Assembly (NCBI RefSeq): GCF_017874625.1
Contig: NZ_JAGIKZ010000020.1
Coordinates: 1 to 59,445 of the forward strand
DNA length: 59,445 bases
Direction of reading: 5' to 3'
Source of the DNA: Cytobacillus eiseniae
Lineage (GTDB): Bacteria; Bacillota; Bacilli; Bacillales; Cytobacillaceae
Below the pieces are notes generated by a model that was not told the DNA's origin, made no database searches, and saw only the letters and a list, made by a program, of their open reading frames with translations. Position numbers and translations under genes: made by a program. This document shows positions 35,200-45,556 of this stretch, one piece after another (positions within the stretch are counted from its first letter, which is position 1; each line of letters opens with the position of its first letter).

Positions 35200-36198
35200 T
35201 TACCTAACATGCACACGCATTTTTATAGCACGTTCGTCCTGGAGCCAGCAATCTACATGATGTTCCTTGCTTAGATGGGTTTTATCAGGATAGGCCCGAT
35301 CACATACCTCCATGGCATAAGCACATCTTGCAACAAATGGACACCCTGCTGGCGGAGAGAATAAATCGGGTGGGGACCCAGCAATTGGCACTAGCTCTGA
35401 CTCCTCTAGATCAAGGCGGGGCACTGAGTTTAATAACCCCTTTGTATAAGGATGCTGAGGCCGATAAAAAATTTCTCTTCTTGATCCCGCCTCAACAATT
35501 TTTCCTGCATACATGACAACGACACGATTGGCTACTTGAGCAACGACACCTAAATCATGTGTTATAAGGATGATTGATACACCTGTTTTCTTTTGTATCT
35601 CCTTAAATAAATCGAGTATTTGCGCCTGAATTGTGACATCTAGGGCCGTTGTTGGCTCATCAGCGATCAACACTTCTGGCTGGCAGACAAGTGCCATAGC
35701 AATCACAATCCGCTGCCTCATCCCACCACTGAATTGATGTGGAAAATGCTTTAAACGTTCAAGTGGGTTTGGAATGCCAACGAGATCTAGCATATCGAGT
35801 GCTGTTTTTTTTGCTTGCTGCCTAGTCACTGGCTTATGCTGCATAATGCCTTCAATAATTTGCTCACCAATTGTTAATGTTGGATTTAAAGCTGTCATCG
35901 GATCCTGAAAGATCATAGAAATGTCTGCACCACGTATTTTTCTTAACTTTGGTTCCTTTAATCTAGTTAAATCCATTCCTTTAAAGAGAACGGATCCGCT
36001 AGTAATCCTTCCAGGCGGACTTGGAATCAGACGCATAATGCTTTGGGCGGTGACACTTTTCCCACACCCTGATTCACCAACAATTGCTAATATCTCTCCT
36101 TTATATAAATCAAAGGTAACTCCACGGACCGCCTTCACTTCACCGCCATACGTCTTGAAAGACACATGGAGATCTGATATTTCGAGAACCTTTTCCAT
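35200..36198 (-). CDS. dppD: Dipeptide ABC transporter ATPase DppD
   Basis: 332 residues. Walker [15 protein letters not shown], signature [15 protein letters not shown], Walker [15 protein letters not shown], switch His in [10 protein letters not shown], and the C-terminal Cys motif [15 protein letters not shown]. It hydrolyses ATP for the Dpp importer, with YkfD as the probable second ATPase. Confidence 0.93.
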   Translation of the reverse strand: MEKVLEISDLHVSFKTYGGEVKAVRGVTFDLYKGEILAIVGESGCGKSVTAQSIMRLIPSPPGRITSGSVLFKGMDLTRLKEPKLRKIRGADISMIFQDPMTALNPTLTIGEQIIEGIMQHKPVTRQQAKKTALDMLDLVGIPNPLERLKHFPHQFSGGMRQRIVIAMALVCQPEVLIADEPTTALDVTIQAQILDLFKEIQKKTGVSIILITHDLGVVAQVANRVVVMYAGKIVEAGSRREIFYRPQHPYTKGLLNSVPRLDLEESELVPIAGSPPDLFSPPAGCPFVARCAYAMEVCDRAYPDKTHLSKEHHVDCWLQDERAIKMRVHVR

Positions 36199-36203
36199 GC
36201 TCT

Positions 36204-37157
36204 TTACCTCCTCAGCCTAGGATCAAGCGCATCCTGCAGCCCATCCCCAAGTACATTAAATGAAAACATTGTCAGTGAAATAAAGAATGCAGGGAAGAAC
36301 AATCTCCACCAATGTCCTGATAGAATTGTAGACAACCCATCATTAGCCATTGATCCCCAGCTTGCAAATGGGGGTTGAATGCCTAATCCGAGAAAACTTA
36401 AAAATGCTTCTGCAAATATTGCTGATGGGACGGTCAATGTCATTTGTACAATAATTGGACCCATCGTATTTGGAAGTAGATTCTTCTTAATAATTCTTGA
36501 GGTTTTCGTTCCAAATGTCTTTGATGCAAGCACAAATTCATAGTTTTTTATTTGAAGAACCTGGCCTCTAACGATCCGAGCCATCCCTACCCATCCTGTA
36601 ACAGATAAAGCAAAGATAATCGTGAATAATCCAGGTCCCATAACAACACTTATAAGAATGACGACTAGTAAATAAGGAAGGCCATACAATATTTCTACGA
36701 ATCTCATCATTAAATGATCTGTTTTACCGCCTTTGTAACCAGCTACACCGCCATAGATGACACCAATGATAAAATCAATCAGCGCGGCTACTGCTCCAAC
36801 AAATAGAGAAATACGTGCACCCAGCCATGTTCTGGAAAAGACATCACGCCCTAACTCATCTGTCCCAAACCAATGCTCACTTGAAGGAGGCATATTTTGA
36901 TTAGCTAATCTTTGTTCCTCAACAGAATGAGGGGAAATAAGCGGTCCAAAAATCGCCATAAAGATTAAAAGGATTAGAAAGATTAATCCTGCCATTGCTA
37001 ATCTATTTTTCAAAAGGCGGCGCCATGCATCCTGCCAATAAGATAGGCTTGGTCTAACAACTGCCTCCGCTTCATTCTCGTTCTTTGTTTTCTGAACAAA
37101 CCATTCATCAGAAATTTCCGATGCTGTATAACGATGGTCTCTTTTTCTTAACTCCAT
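36204..37157 (-). CDS. dppC: Dipeptide ABC transporter permease DppC
   Basis: 317 residues, OppC/DppC family: cytoplasmic N-terminus, first helix RLAMAGLIFLILLIFMAIFG, conserved WFGTDELGRDVFSRTWLGARISL, five further helices, and the EAA coupling loop EAFLSFLGLGIQPPFASWG. Its start overlaps the dppB stop by one base. Confidence 0.93.
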   Translation of the reverse strand: MELRKRDHRYTASEISDEWFVQKTKNENEAEAVVRPSLSYWQDAWRRLLKNRLAMAGLIFLILLIFMAIFGPLISPHSVEEQRLANQNMPPSSEHWFGTDELGRDVFSRTWLGARISLFVGAVAALIDFIIGVIYGGVAGYKGGKTDHLMMRFVEILYGLPYLLVVILISVVMGPGLFTIIFALSVTGWVGMARIVRGQVLQIKNYEFVLASKTFGTKTSRIIKKNLLPNTMGPIIVQMTLTVPSAIFAEAFLSFLGLGIQPPFASWGSMANDGLSTILSGHWWRLFFPAFFISLTMFSFNVLGDGLQDALDPRLRR

Positions 37158-38089
37158 CAGCTCCCCTCCTTCTTATGCAGTTTGATTCGAGGGTCGAGGA
37201 TGCCGTATGCGATATCGACTAAAAACAGCAGCATAATAAGAATTGCGCTGTAAAAAACAGTTGTCCCCATAATAACCGGGTAATCACGCTGATTTATGCT
37301 CTCCACAAAATATTTCCCCATCCCTGGAATTGCAAAAATCTTCTCAATCACAAACGTTCCTGTCAGAATACTTGCTGCAAGAGAACCAAGCACGGTGACA
37401 ACAGGCAGCAAAGCGTTACGTAATGCATGTTTAAAGACAATTTTTACAGGGGAAAGACCTTTAGCCTTCGCTGTGCGGATATAATCTTGCGTTAGCACTT
37501 CAAGCATACTTGAACGGGTTAGTCTTGCAATAATCGCCATTGGCCCAGTAGCCAATGCTAATGTAGGAAGAATCATATGCTTTGGACTGACCCATGTAGC
37601 AACAGGGAGAATCCCCCAATTTACAGCCACCTGTTGAATAAGTAGCGTTGCCATGACAAAATTCGGGATTGAAATTCCAAGAACCGCTATTGTCATTGCC
37701 GCATAATCAATGATTCCGTTATGCCGGAGGGCAGCAATCATTCCAAGCGTAATCCCTGAAATGACAGCAACAAGTAAGGTAACTATCCCTAACTCAAATG
37801 AAACAGGAAAGCCTCTTCCAAGCATATCATTCACCGTCTGAGATGATTTTTTTATCGATGGGCCAAAGTCAAAGGTGACCACTGACTTTAAGTACAAGCC
37901 ATATTGAACAATGAGTGGTTTATCCAGATGATAGAACTTTTCTAAGTTTTTCTGAACGGTTTCATTTGTCGCTCTTTCTTCATTGAATGGCGAGCCTGGC
38001 ACCGAATGCATTAGGAAAAAAGTAAGTGTAATAATCAACCATAGAGTGACAAGCATCGCAATAAGCCGTTTTATAATATAGGCCGTCAT
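37157..38089 (-). CDS. dppB: Dipeptide ABC transporter permease DppB
   Basis: 310 residues, OppB/DppB family. N-terminal YIIKRLIAMLVTLWLIITLTFFLMHSVPGSPF, the loop TRSSMLEVLTQDYIRTAKAKGLSPVKIVFKHALRNALLPVVT (EAA region) and C-terminal VDIAYGILDPRIKL are typical. Six membrane segments. Stands 13 bp after dppA. Confidence 0.93.
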   Translation of the reverse strand: MTAYIIKRLIAMLVTLWLIITLTFFLMHSVPGSPFNEERATNETVQKNLEKFYHLDKPLIVQYGLYLKSVVTFDFGPSIKKSSQTVNDMLGRGFPVSFELGIVTLLVAVISGITLGMIAALRHNGIIDYAAMTIAVLGISIPNFVMATLLIQQVAVNWGILPVATWVSPKHMILPTLALATGPMAIIARLTRSSMLEVLTQDYIRTAKAKGLSPVKIVFKHALRNALLPVVTVLGSLAASILTGTFVIEKIFAIPGMGKYFVESINQRDYPVIMGTTVFYSAILIMLLFLVDIAYGILDPRIKLHKKEGS

Positions 38090-38102
38090 AAGATTACACT
38101 TC

Positions 38103-38927
38103 CTAACAAAATGAAGTTCTCATTGCTAATTCAATCATGACAAGCATGGCACGGTATGCCTCCAGAATATCTTTTGCTTGATAGCGCACGATCGTCGTAT
38201 TTTCTTCTATCTCCGTTCCTGGCATTAAATGAGCCCATTCTGCTTGCCCATAGTTCGCAAATTCAATTCGTAAGATTGGATGATTTGGTGGGGTGAGTGG
38301 TTGGATCTGATCTTTATTTTTTAATGCAAGTGCTGTTTTTTCCTTTAGGAGCTCTCCTGCTTTTATTGGTGTTAATGATTTGACAGCTGAACGGGAAATC
38401 GTTTCTTTTACAATTGCTGTTGTGATATTTGGGATTAATTGCTCTGCTTCCATTGCTGCCCGGTCATCCCCAGCGACGAGTAAGACAGGTACACCATAAT
38501 ATCCAGCAACATACGCATTAAACCCCATTTCCCCAATTGGCGTATCATTGATATACATATTTCGTACACCGAAGATCATCGAATGGGACATCACTCCTGG
38601 CATAGAGGCTCTTGCATGATAGCCAATAAACATGGCACCTGTATACGTTTCATCCAATCCTTGAACCATTGAATATGGCTTCACATCCCCAACAATCAGC
38701 TTTGTCTCTGGATGCAGCTTTTCAATTAACAAATTATTCATTTTTGAATGGCTGTCATTCACTAATACTTCTTGACACCCTTCATGGAAGGCTGTTGAAA
38801 TCACTTGATTCGCTTCTTCTGTCATAATCAGCCGGCTTCGATCGTAATTATGTTTGGACGAATCAACATGTGTATGATCAGCAAGCCCTGTAATTCCCTC
38901 CATATCCACTGATATGTATAGCTTCAT
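38103..38927 (-). CDS. dppA: D-aminopeptidase DppA
   Basis: 274 residues from the ATG at 38927 (AGGGGGG upstream); an in-frame extension to 39080 has no site and enters the preceding terminator. M55 family zinc peptidase. The metal ligands lie in YISVDMEGITGL, HVDSSKHNYD and LVNDSHSKMNNLLIE, with a His in FIGYHARASMPGVMSHS. It removes N-terminal D-amino acids from short peptides and forms decameric rings in B. subtilis. First gene of the operon. Confidence 0.93.
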   Translation of the reverse strand: MKLYISVDMEGITGLADHTHVDSSKHNYDRSRLIMTEEANQVISTAFHEGCQEVLVNDSHSKMNNLLIEKLHPETKLIVGDVKPYSMVQGLDETYTGAMFIGYHARASMPGVMSHSMIFGVRNMYINDTPIGEMGFNAYVAGYYGVPVLLVAGDDRAAMEAEQLIPNITTAIVKETISRSAVKSLTPIKAGELLKEKTALALKNKDQIQPLTPPNHPILRIEFANYGQAEWAHLMPGTEIEENTTIVRYQAKDILEAYRAMLVMIELAMRTSFC

Positions 38928-39080
38928 TAAAATCCCCCCTATTATTTCATATACGATTTTCGTAGATTCTATGCCGATAAATTCAATGATTCTATTAATA
39001 AAAAGTATCGATGTATAGATGGTGTTGCTTGCTGAAGAAATGATGAATCTAACCAATCCTTTAAATAGTCTTCTTGTCAT

Positions 39081-39130
39081 AAAAAAATCCAGCTGTTAGA
39101 GAAGATACACACTCTCTAACAGCTGGATTT
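39081..39130 (-). terminator. Terminator of the DUF3870 gene
   Basis: AAATCCAGCTGTTAGAGA pairs with its complement across a ~14-nt loop and is followed by TTTTTTT on the minus strand. It isolates the dpp operon from upstream transcription. Confidence 0.85.
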
Positions 39131-39163
39131 AATCTGCGTTTAACAGAAAAAGCAGCTTACTTA

Positions 39164-39475
39164 TTATTTTATTTGTAAGTATTTAATATACGCATTTTTA
39201 CAAGCGACCATTAATGCTTTTTGAGAGGAGCCGAAATAACGCTGTTCAATCTCCCAAATTAGCTGTTCAACATCCAAGATTGACTTACCTACGAGTATGG
39301 ATTGAACGAATCTCGAAGTTAAATCAATAGTCGTAGAGCAATCTGCCTCAATGATTTTATCTGTTTCTCTATCAATCACAAGTCCGACAAAGAAAGCTTT
39401 ATATTGTTGCATAATTGGATTGTTAGAAGATGTCTTACTATCTCCAATAACATAAACAGTACCTTGCTGAAACAT
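39164..39475 (-). CDS. DUF3870-family protein
   Basis: 103 residues with the DUF3870 pattern: VYVIGDSKTSSNNPIMQQY, FFVGLVIDRETDKIIEADCS, and the C-terminal EIEQRYFGSSQKALMVACKNAYIKY. The function is unknown. Members often lie next to amino-acid metabolism or transport genes in Firmicutes and Clostridia, and a conserved Cys (ADCS) may be functional. ATG 39475 is chosen over 39481 because GGAGG is only one base from the latter. Confidence 0.78.
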   Translation of the reverse strand: MFQQGTVYVIGDSKTSSNNPIMQQYKAFFVGLVIDRETDKIIEADCSTTIDLTSRFVQSILVGKSILDVEQLIWEIEQRYFGSSQKALMVACKNAYIKYLQIK

Positions 39476-39622
39476 GAACATGCCTCCTACAGAGCAAGGA
39501 TATTACATGAGGTGTCTATGTGACAATCACAAACATTCAATGTAATGCATAGCCCTTAATAGGATTGTAATACAACAAGGACAGTCTGACAATATATTTA
39601 TTTGACTTTTCTAAATATTATA

Positions 39623-40822
39623 TTATCTCTCGATCCATTCTATTCCTTTAGAAAGGAATTGTCCTGCCGTTAGGAGCCTCTCTCCGCCACCTTGTGTAAA
39701 TGTATCACTGCCTCCACCTTTTCCATTAATAGCAGAAAGAAGTTCACTCGTTAGCTCCTTCATGCTCATAGTTGGATTGGAGCCTCTTGCACACACAAAT
39801 TGGAGCCTTTCTTCCTCTTCATTCACAAGGAATACAATGACATCAGTTGATAAAGAAGTAATTGATCTCGCAAGCTTTTGTAGTTGCTGGATATTTCTAT
39901 TTTGGAAGATTTCAGCTACAACTAGATATGCGTCTAAAGATCTTCCGTCCGATAAAAGTTTCTTTGCTTCATATTCTAAAAGAGATCCTTGCATTTCCTC
40001 CATTTGCTTTTCTAACTCTTTTCTTCCATCAAGCAGCTTCTGCGCTGTATTTGCAAGATTATGCTCGGGGGCATTTAATATTTTTGTTAGTTTTTTAATT
40101 TCTCGTTGCTTTTGATGGAGCTGCATCAAGACACGTTCGCCACAGATAAATTGAATACGGACTTTCTTTCGCTGCTTTTCCCAATCTAATATTTTGATCG
40201 CTCTTACTTCTCCAGTTGATCGAGGGTGTGTCCCTCCACATCCGTTATAATCAAACTCAGGAATAATAACGAGACGGATATTATCAGTGACGGATAACTC
40301 CTTCCGAAGAGGATAAGAAGATAACTCATCTGTCGTTGCCCATTTTGTTTCGATCGCTCGGTTTTCCAAAATCATTTGATTGGCTACATGTTCCGCCTCA
40401 TTCGCCTGTTCCTCTGTTAACTCCTCAATATTTAAATCAATAGTTAAATAGTCACTTCCTAAATGAAAGCCGACAGTTGAAAACCCGAAGCATTCTTCAA
40501 AGGCTGCCGATAAAATATGCTGTCCTGCATGCTGCTGCATATGGTCGAATCGTCTTCCCCAATTAATTTCTCCTGTTATTTGTGAAGACAACTCTAATGT
40601 GTGCTCTAAATAATGCCGGATTTCCCCGTCTACTTCCTCAACATCCATCACTTTTACCCCATTCAATGCCCCTGTATCATGTGGCTGTCCCCCGCCTGTA
40701 GGATAAAAGGCTGTTTCCTGCAATACCGCATATACTCTTCCTTGCTCATCCTTTTGCTGATTTATGAGTTCAGTTTTAAATAACTTTAAGTACGCATCTT
40801 GATAATATAGCTTATTTTCCAC
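39623..40822 (-). CDS. alaX: Alanyl-tRNA editing protein AlaX-type with DHHA1 domain
   Basis: 399 residues. An N-terminal translation-factor-like/editing part ([15 protein letters not shown]) leads into the Zn site ([16 protein letters not shown] and [12 protein letters not shown]), then a coiled linker (~245-290) and a C-terminal DHHA1-like domain ending in [14 protein letters not shown]. AlaX proteins hydrolyse Ser- (or Gly-) mischarged tRNA-Ala. The GTG start overlaps the end of dsdA by 11 bp, with GGAGG upstream. Translational coupling with a D-serine dehydratase is notable. Confidence 0.92.
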   Translation of the reverse strand: MENKLYYQDAYLKLFKTELINQQKDEQGRVYAVLQETAFYPTGGGQPHDTGALNGVKVMDVEEVDGEIRHYLEHTLELSSQITGEINWGRRFDHMQQHAGQHILSAAFEECFGFSTVGFHLGSDYLTIDLNIEELTEEQANEAEHVANQMILENRAIETKWATTDELSSYPLRKELSVTDNIRLVIIPEFDYNGCGGTHPRSTGEVRAIKILDWEKQRKKVRIQFICGERVLMQLHQKQREIKKLTKILNAPEHNLANTAQKLLDGRKELEKQMEEMQGSLLEYEAKKLLSDGRSLDAYLVVAEIFQNRNIQQLQKLARSITSLSTDVIVFLVNEEEERLQFVCARGSNPTMSMKELTSELLSAINGKGGGSDTFTQGGGERLLTAGQFLSKGIEWIER

Positions 40823-42167
40823 TAGACCTGCCTCCTTTGCCCTTTTCGTAATATTTTTTCATCTCTTGATCAGGTACCATCCCTCCACCAGTTCCCCAGA
40901 CGATATGTGTCGCATTTTTCATATTTAATTGATGCTTCTTTATGTAGTCCTTTCCTTGATCTGATTTTTCTATATGGACAGGTCCTAGAAACCCTGCCAG
41001 CGCAGATGGTTCAAGGAGTTTCCCTTCCGTATCAGCTAGTATAGTCAACAATTCAAATAATTTATCATCTTCAATTGTATAGATTCCACTGATTACCTTC
41101 TCAAGTAATTTTCCTACAAAGCCAGATGGCCTTCCAACAGCTAATCCATCTGCTTCGGTTTGATTATCGATACCAAAGTCTTGAACAGATACTTTATCAT
41201 GTAAACCAGTCATTAGACCAAGGAGCATCGAAGGGGAATGGGTAGGCTCCGCAAAAAAACAGTGCACATGATTGCCAAATATTTGTTTTAGACCAAATGT
41301 AACGCCACCTGGCCCCCCTCCTACTCCACAAGGAAGATAAACTAAAAGTGGGTGTTCCTCATTCACTTTCCTATTCATTTCCTCAAGCTGCTTCTTTAAA
41401 CGAATAGCCGCAACAGAATAGCCAAGAAAAAGATGCTCTGAGCTCTCATCATCAACGAAATACATATTCGGATCCTGCTCCGCCTGCTTTCTCCCCTGCG
41501 CAACTGCTTCACTGAAATCTGAAGCATGCTCAATAACTACTACACCTTTTTCCCGCAGCAAGTCCTTTTTCCATTTCTTCGCATCTGCTGACATATGTAC
41601 ATACACTTTAAAACCAAGCTTCGCACTCATAATCCCAATGCTTAAGCCTAAATTTCCTGTTGATCCTACTGCAATTGAATAATTGGAGAAAAATGTTTGA
41701 AACTCCTTATCTGCTAGCTTCGCATAATGATCCTCTTTCACAAGGAGGTCATGTTCCATCACCAACCTCTCAGCAAATTGCAATACCTCATAAATACCGC
41801 CCCTTGCTTTAATTGACCCTGAAATTGGCAAATCGTTATCACATTTTAATAATAATCGTCCTGGAAAATCTAGTTGATATATTTCTTGAAGTCTATTTTG
41901 CATATTCGAAATTGGTACGAGCGGGGATTCAATCATTCCGTTATCCCTTTCAGTCTCTGGAAAAACCTTAGCGATGTACGGCGCAAACCTTGCTAATCTC
42001 TCTTCTGCATCCTTCAAATCAGAAAAGGATAAAAAACTCTGCCTTCGTGCTGTTTGATAGATTGGATTTGTCCAAAACAATTCATTAAGTCTCGTAATAT
42101 CATGAATTTGCGGAAATAATTCTGCCCATTGCAATATTGTTTTTCCATTAATGAGTGAATCTGTCAT
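40812..42167 (-). CDS. dsdA: D-serine ammonia-lyase DsdA
   Basis: 451 residues from the ATG at 42167 (GGAGGTGGG upstream). Fold type II PLP enzyme that deaminates D-serine to pyruvate and ammonia. The PLP Lys is Lys120 in [14 protein letters not shown]. Further blocks are [20 protein letters not shown] and [17 protein letters not shown] (phosphate-binding Gly-rich loop). The protein is cytoplasmic. It protects against or feeds on D-serine. Confidence 0.93.
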   Translation of the reverse strand: MTDSLINGKTILQWAELFPQIHDITRLNELFWTNPIYQTARRQSFLSFSDLKDAEERLARFAPYIAKVFPETERDNGMIESPLVPISNMQNRLQEIYQLDFPGRLLLKCDNDLPISGSIKARGGIYEVLQFAERLVMEHDLLVKEDHYAKLADKEFQTFFSNYSIAVGSTGNLGLSIGIMSAKLGFKVYVHMSADAKKWKKDLLREKGVVVIEHASDFSEAVAQGRKQAEQDPNMYFVDDESSEHLFLGYSVAAIRLKKQLEEMNRKVNEEHPLLVYLPCGVGGGPGGVTFGLKQIFGNHVHCFFAEPTHSPSMLLGLMTGLHDKVSVQDFGIDNQTEADGLAVGRPSGFVGKLLEKVISGIYTIEDDKLFELLTILADTEGKLLEPSALAGFLGPVHIEKSDQGKDYIKKHQLNMKNATHIVWGTGGGMVPDQEMKKYYEKGKGGRSSGK

Positions 42168-42236
42168 GTTACCCACCTCCATTTTCTTACTTATCATTAT
42201 ATTAAAATTCGTTGACTCCTTCCTGTTTTTCAGCAC

Positions 42237-42272
42237 AAAAAAAACGATTGGTCATTAGTTATCCCAATCGAT
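42237..42272 (-). terminator. Terminator downstream of the chemoreceptor
   Basis: CGATTGG (42245-42251) and CCAATCG (42264-42270) form a stem around a 12-nt loop. The minus strand continues with eight T. It lies 170 bp after the chemoreceptor stop, so a short transcribed stretch lies between them. Confidence 0.75.
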
Positions 42273-42299
42273 TTTGTTTGAAAAGTTATTTTCACTATT

Positions 42300-42401
42300 T
42301 TAATTATGTCTTACTGCTCGTGCGGCTTGTCTTTCATGTAGCTTCATCATTGCAAATCTAGCAATTAGCCATTCATTCAAAAAAATCAATTTCTTGGCCA
42401 A
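42300..42401 (-). CDS. Possible small ORF after the chemoreceptor gene
   Basis: A minus-strand frame from TTG 42401 to TAA 42300 encodes about 33 residues (AKKLIFLNEWLIARFAMMKL and then HERQAARAVRHN), with coding-like composition. There is no clear ribosome site and no ATG before the internal MM. It sits between the chemoreceptor stop and its terminator, so it is transcribed. It may be a real small protein or a decayed remnant. Confidence 0.22.
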   Translation of the reverse strand: MAKKLIFLNEWLIARFAMMKLHERQAARAVRHN

Positions 42402-42444
42402 ATAGGAAAGAGATTTTGTAAGTGGCCAAGAACAACTTACCCTT

Positions 42445-44145
42445 TTAAATCTTAAATCGATTTGCTAACTGTTCCAACTCATTCGCTGTAGAAAGAAGGA
42501 TGTCGATGGATGCAGATACTTCTTGCATAGATCCAGTCTGGTGCTCAGATGCAGCTGCAACATCCTGCATTTGATTTGAAATTTGTTTCGAGATTGAAGT
42601 AATTTTATCTATTTGCTTATTTGCCAATTCAACATCTTCTTGAATATGAACAGTAGATGAAAGGATTTCTTCCACGTCTTCACTTAAACTTTTCGTTGAC
42701 TGTTTAATCGTATTAAAGACATTGTCTGCATTTCTTACTTTCTCAATTCCTGTCTCAACAATTACATTTGCCTGATCCGACAGAGAAACGGCTTCTGTTG
42801 TTTTGCTTTCAATCTCGAAAACAATTGATTTAATGTTTTCAATGCTTCTAGATGTCTCTTCCGCAAGCGTACGAATTTCTTCCGCCACAACAGCAAAACC
42901 CTTGCCTTGTTCACCTGCTCTTGCACTTTCTATCGAAGCATTTAAAGCAAGTAAATTCGTCTGCTTTGAAACATTCATGATTATATTTAAAATATCCTTT
43001 ACCTTCACAGATCGATCTTTAAGCTCATGCATCGTTAAAGATACATTAGCTGAGCTCTTTCGAATATGGTCCATTTGAGTAATGGACTCTCCAATAATTA
43101 CACTGCCATTCATTGCAAGACTTGATACCTCATGTGAATTTTTTGTTGTCACTTTTATCCGATCAGCAATTCCATTCGTTTGTTCGAAAATATGCTGAAA
43201 AGTATTCTGTATATGCTCTGCTTCTGAAGCCTGATAATTAGCTGATTCTGCAACATTTTGAAAAGTAACAGCAGTTTCTTCAACAATATTTGCAACTTCA
43301 GTAGAATTGACTGATAGCTCCTCCGTCGAAGATGCAACATCTTTAGATGTTGAAGCAGTTTGAATAAGCGCGTTCTTTAAGTTTTCAACCATGAGATTAA
43401 AGTTTTCATTTAATATTTGTATTTCCCCTGTTGCTTTTATTGTGGATGCTTCCTTACTCAAATCACCTGCTGAAATTTGCTTTGTATATTCTGTCAAATG
43501 CTTTAATGGCAAGATTGTTTTTCTTACATATAAAATAATAATGATTCCCGCAGTAACTAACGATAGAATTCCAACAATGATTGTAGAGGAAACCATGCTC
43601 CATGTTCTTTCAGTTAAAATTTCTGCATCAAAGTCAATAACACTGAACGCAACAATCTCACTGTTTCCATCATGATTATTAAAAATTGGTGCATAACCTG
43701 TTAACCGTTTCATCCCAGCATATTCATAAACATCTGAATAAACGGGCTGCCTTGTTTCAAGCAGTGAATTCAATAATTCTTGATCAATCGGAGTTTCTTC
43801 TCCTACACGAATTCCTTGCTTCTCTGAGTTTGTATCTGCAACAATTACTTTTCCATCAATTGATATCAAATATTGATTTTCAAAAATCGGCTTATGTGCT
43901 GTAGTCCAATCAATTTTTTCTCCAAGCTCCGCTGCTTCTTTTTGAGAAAGAGACTGTAAACGATCAATATCATCTATGGTCAAAAGCCCTGTGGTAATAT
44001 TTGCACATCCAATTAATTCAATCCCAGCTGATTCTTTTACTTTTAAGTATGTCATGCGGTAATTTGCAGTTGAAATAATCGATAAACTAATAAAAATGAC
44101 GATAGACACAATTCCGATCAACTTAGAAAGAATCGATCTTTTCAA
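42445..44145 (-). CDS. Methyl-accepting chemotaxis protein
   Basis: 566 residues. First membrane helix at ~8-28, an extracellular sensor (~29-185; LITIDDIDRL-like and GYAPIFNNHDGNSEIVAFSVIDF, single-Cache-like), second helix at ~185-207 (IIVGILSLVTAGIIIILYV), HAMP (~208-260), then the cytoplasmic signalling coiled coil with the hairpin tip EQGKGFAVVAEEIRTLAEETSRSI. It signals to CheW/CheA. The ligand is unknown; a small-molecule sensor is likely from the Cache-like size. TTG start with GAGGG upstream. Confidence 0.9.
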   Translation of the reverse strand: MKRSILSKLIGIVSIVIFISLSIISTANYRMTYLKVKESAGIELIGCANITTGLLTIDDIDRLQSLSQKEAAELGEKIDWTTAHKPIFENQYLISIDGKVIVADTNSEKQGIRVGEETPIDQELLNSLLETRQPVYSDVYEYAGMKRLTGYAPIFNNHDGNSEIVAFSVIDFDAEILTERTWSMVSSTIIVGILSLVTAGIIIILYVRKTILPLKHLTEYTKQISAGDLSKEASTIKATGEIQILNENFNLMVENLKNALIQTASTSKDVASSTEELSVNSTEVANIVEETAVTFQNVAESANYQASEAEHIQNTFQHIFEQTNGIADRIKVTTKNSHEVSSLAMNGSVIIGESITQMDHIRKSSANVSLTMHELKDRSVKVKDILNIIMNVSKQTNLLALNASIESARAGEQGKGFAVVAEEIRTLAEETSRSIENIKSIVFEIESKTTEAVSLSDQANVIVETGIEKVRNADNVFNTIKQSTKSLSEDVEEILSSTVHIQEDVELANKQIDKITSISKQISNQMQDVAAASEHQTGSMQEVSASIDILLSTANELEQLANRFKI

Positions 44146-44585
44146 TTTAACCCTCTTTTCTGTTTTTTCAATAGTAATTTTTTCCTATGGTGATTATAAA
44201 TGATATATTTTTATCGAACTGTTAAAAAAATCACTACTTATTAGAAAAAAGTCGATAAATGCTGGATTTGTTCAGCATTTGTCGAAAAATTTCGTCAAAC
44301 TATAAATGTTTTTAAGATTTTTATAAAGAAGGTTTTTAGTTTAATTGTGTAATTGCTCAATAAACTAATAGAGGATTATTTATCAAATGAAATTTAGGAG
44401 AATGTAAATAAAGTTAAATTTGGCCTTTTTCCTAAGATGATGTATTTAGCGAATACAGACTAAGGCAAACGACCACATACATCAAAAAAGGACAGCGATT
44501 TCGCTGCCCTCTTTTCTTTCTACATTCATCCAATGTATTATACAGTTCAAAACGATTTGCTTTAATAACTCCATCTCTAGCTAAA
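44146..44585. other. Intergenic region between hutG and the chemoreceptor
   Basis: Apart from the terminator at 44484-44515 I see no gene. The part from 44150 to 44440 is very AT-rich and is probably the chemoreceptor promoter region. I could not place a convincing sigma-D promoter. Confidence 0.4.
44484..44515. terminator. hutG terminator
   Basis: GGACAGCG and CGCTGCCC form a stem around ATTT, flanked by AAAAAA on one side and CTTTTC on the other, so it can act on both strands. It lies about 70 bases past the hutG stop. Confidence 0.7.
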
Positions 44586-45554
44586 TTATAATTGGAGACT
44601 TCGACCTGTTATAAATTGCAGCCATGCGTACACACCGGTTTTCACTGTTTCCGCAACAGCTGAATCCTTACTTGGATCGAGACAAACAAAATCAATATGG
44701 CGGACAGCTGGACTCTTTCCAATTTCTAATAGTGCATCGAATAATTCTGTTGCTGTGAGACCGCCTGGAGTGGATGCAGGTACTCCTGGGGCAACAGATA
44801 TATCAAGCACATCCATATCAACAGTGACATAAATGCGATCAACTTGGTTTGCTAGATGGCTCAGTGCTTCCTTAATCGTTTCAATGATGCCCTGCTTGCG
44901 TGCTTTTTTTAAGGTAACCATCTGAATCTGATGCTCTTTCGCATAATCAATTAATGGCTTAGCATTGAAATACCCGTGCAAACCAATATTTATCACATGC
45001 TCACCCTTAACGACATTTCCGTCAATCAGCTGCCTGATCGGCGTTCCATTTGCTGGCCCTAATTCAGCCGGGTCTCTGACATCTAAATGGGTATCAAGCT
45101 GTAAGATCCCTATTGTTTCATTAGGCTTAGCACTTTTAACTCCGCGAACTGCACAAGCAGTCGTAGAATGGTCACCACCAATCATACAAGTTGTTGTGCT
45201 CGGATAGTCAGCAACTAAAGCCTCAGTTGCTTCCTGAATGTGGTGATGGGAGAGAAGAATATCGGTTGTGTGCATTACTACATCCCCTGCATCCGCTACT
45301 TGGAATGACGCAAGGTCAACATCTTCATCTAAGTTGTACGTCGCAAACCCCTTCCACATCCGACGAAATTCAGTTGGGTAAAGAGAGGCACCCGAAACAC
45401 TAATCGATGAGCGAGAAATAGGTGCTCCGTATAGGATCAGATCCGGAGCATTTTTCATTTCATCTAATGGCTGTACCCATTGATGTACGTAAGTTGGTTC
45501 ACTTTGACTTACATTCCATGACCATTCGGGTTTTTGGAGCCAGTTCTTTTTCAT
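44586..45554 (-). CDS. hutG: Formimidoylglutamase HutG
   Basis: 322 residues from the ATG at 45554, which follows the hutI stop by two bases (TAACGATG). Arginase/ureohydrolase family with Mn ligands in IGGDHSTTACAV, LQLDTHLDVRDP and VDMDVLDISVAPGVPASTPGG. It converts N-formimidoyl-L-glutamate to glutamate and formamide, the last step of histidine degradation here. Confidence 0.92.
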   Translation of the reverse strand: MKKNWLQKPEWSWNVSQSEPTYVHQWVQPLDEMKNAPDLILYGAPISRSSISVSGASLYPTEFRRMWKGFATYNLDEDVDLASFQVADAGDVVMHTTDILLSHHHIQEATEALVADYPSTTTCMIGGDHSTTACAVRGVKSAKPNETIGILQLDTHLDVRDPAELGPANGTPIRQLIDGNVVKGEHVINIGLHGYFNAKPLIDYAKEHQIQMVTLKKARKQGIIETIKEALSHLANQVDRIYVTVDMDVLDISVAPGVPASTPGGLTATELFDALLEIGKSPAVRHIDFVCLDPSKDSAVAETVKTGVYAWLQFITGRSLQL

Positions 45555-45556
45555 CG

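Noticed and set aside
38928..39080. N-terminal extension of DppA
   Set aside because: No ribosome site, and M55 peptidases begin at the MKLYISVDMEG start; the extension reaches the preceding terminator.
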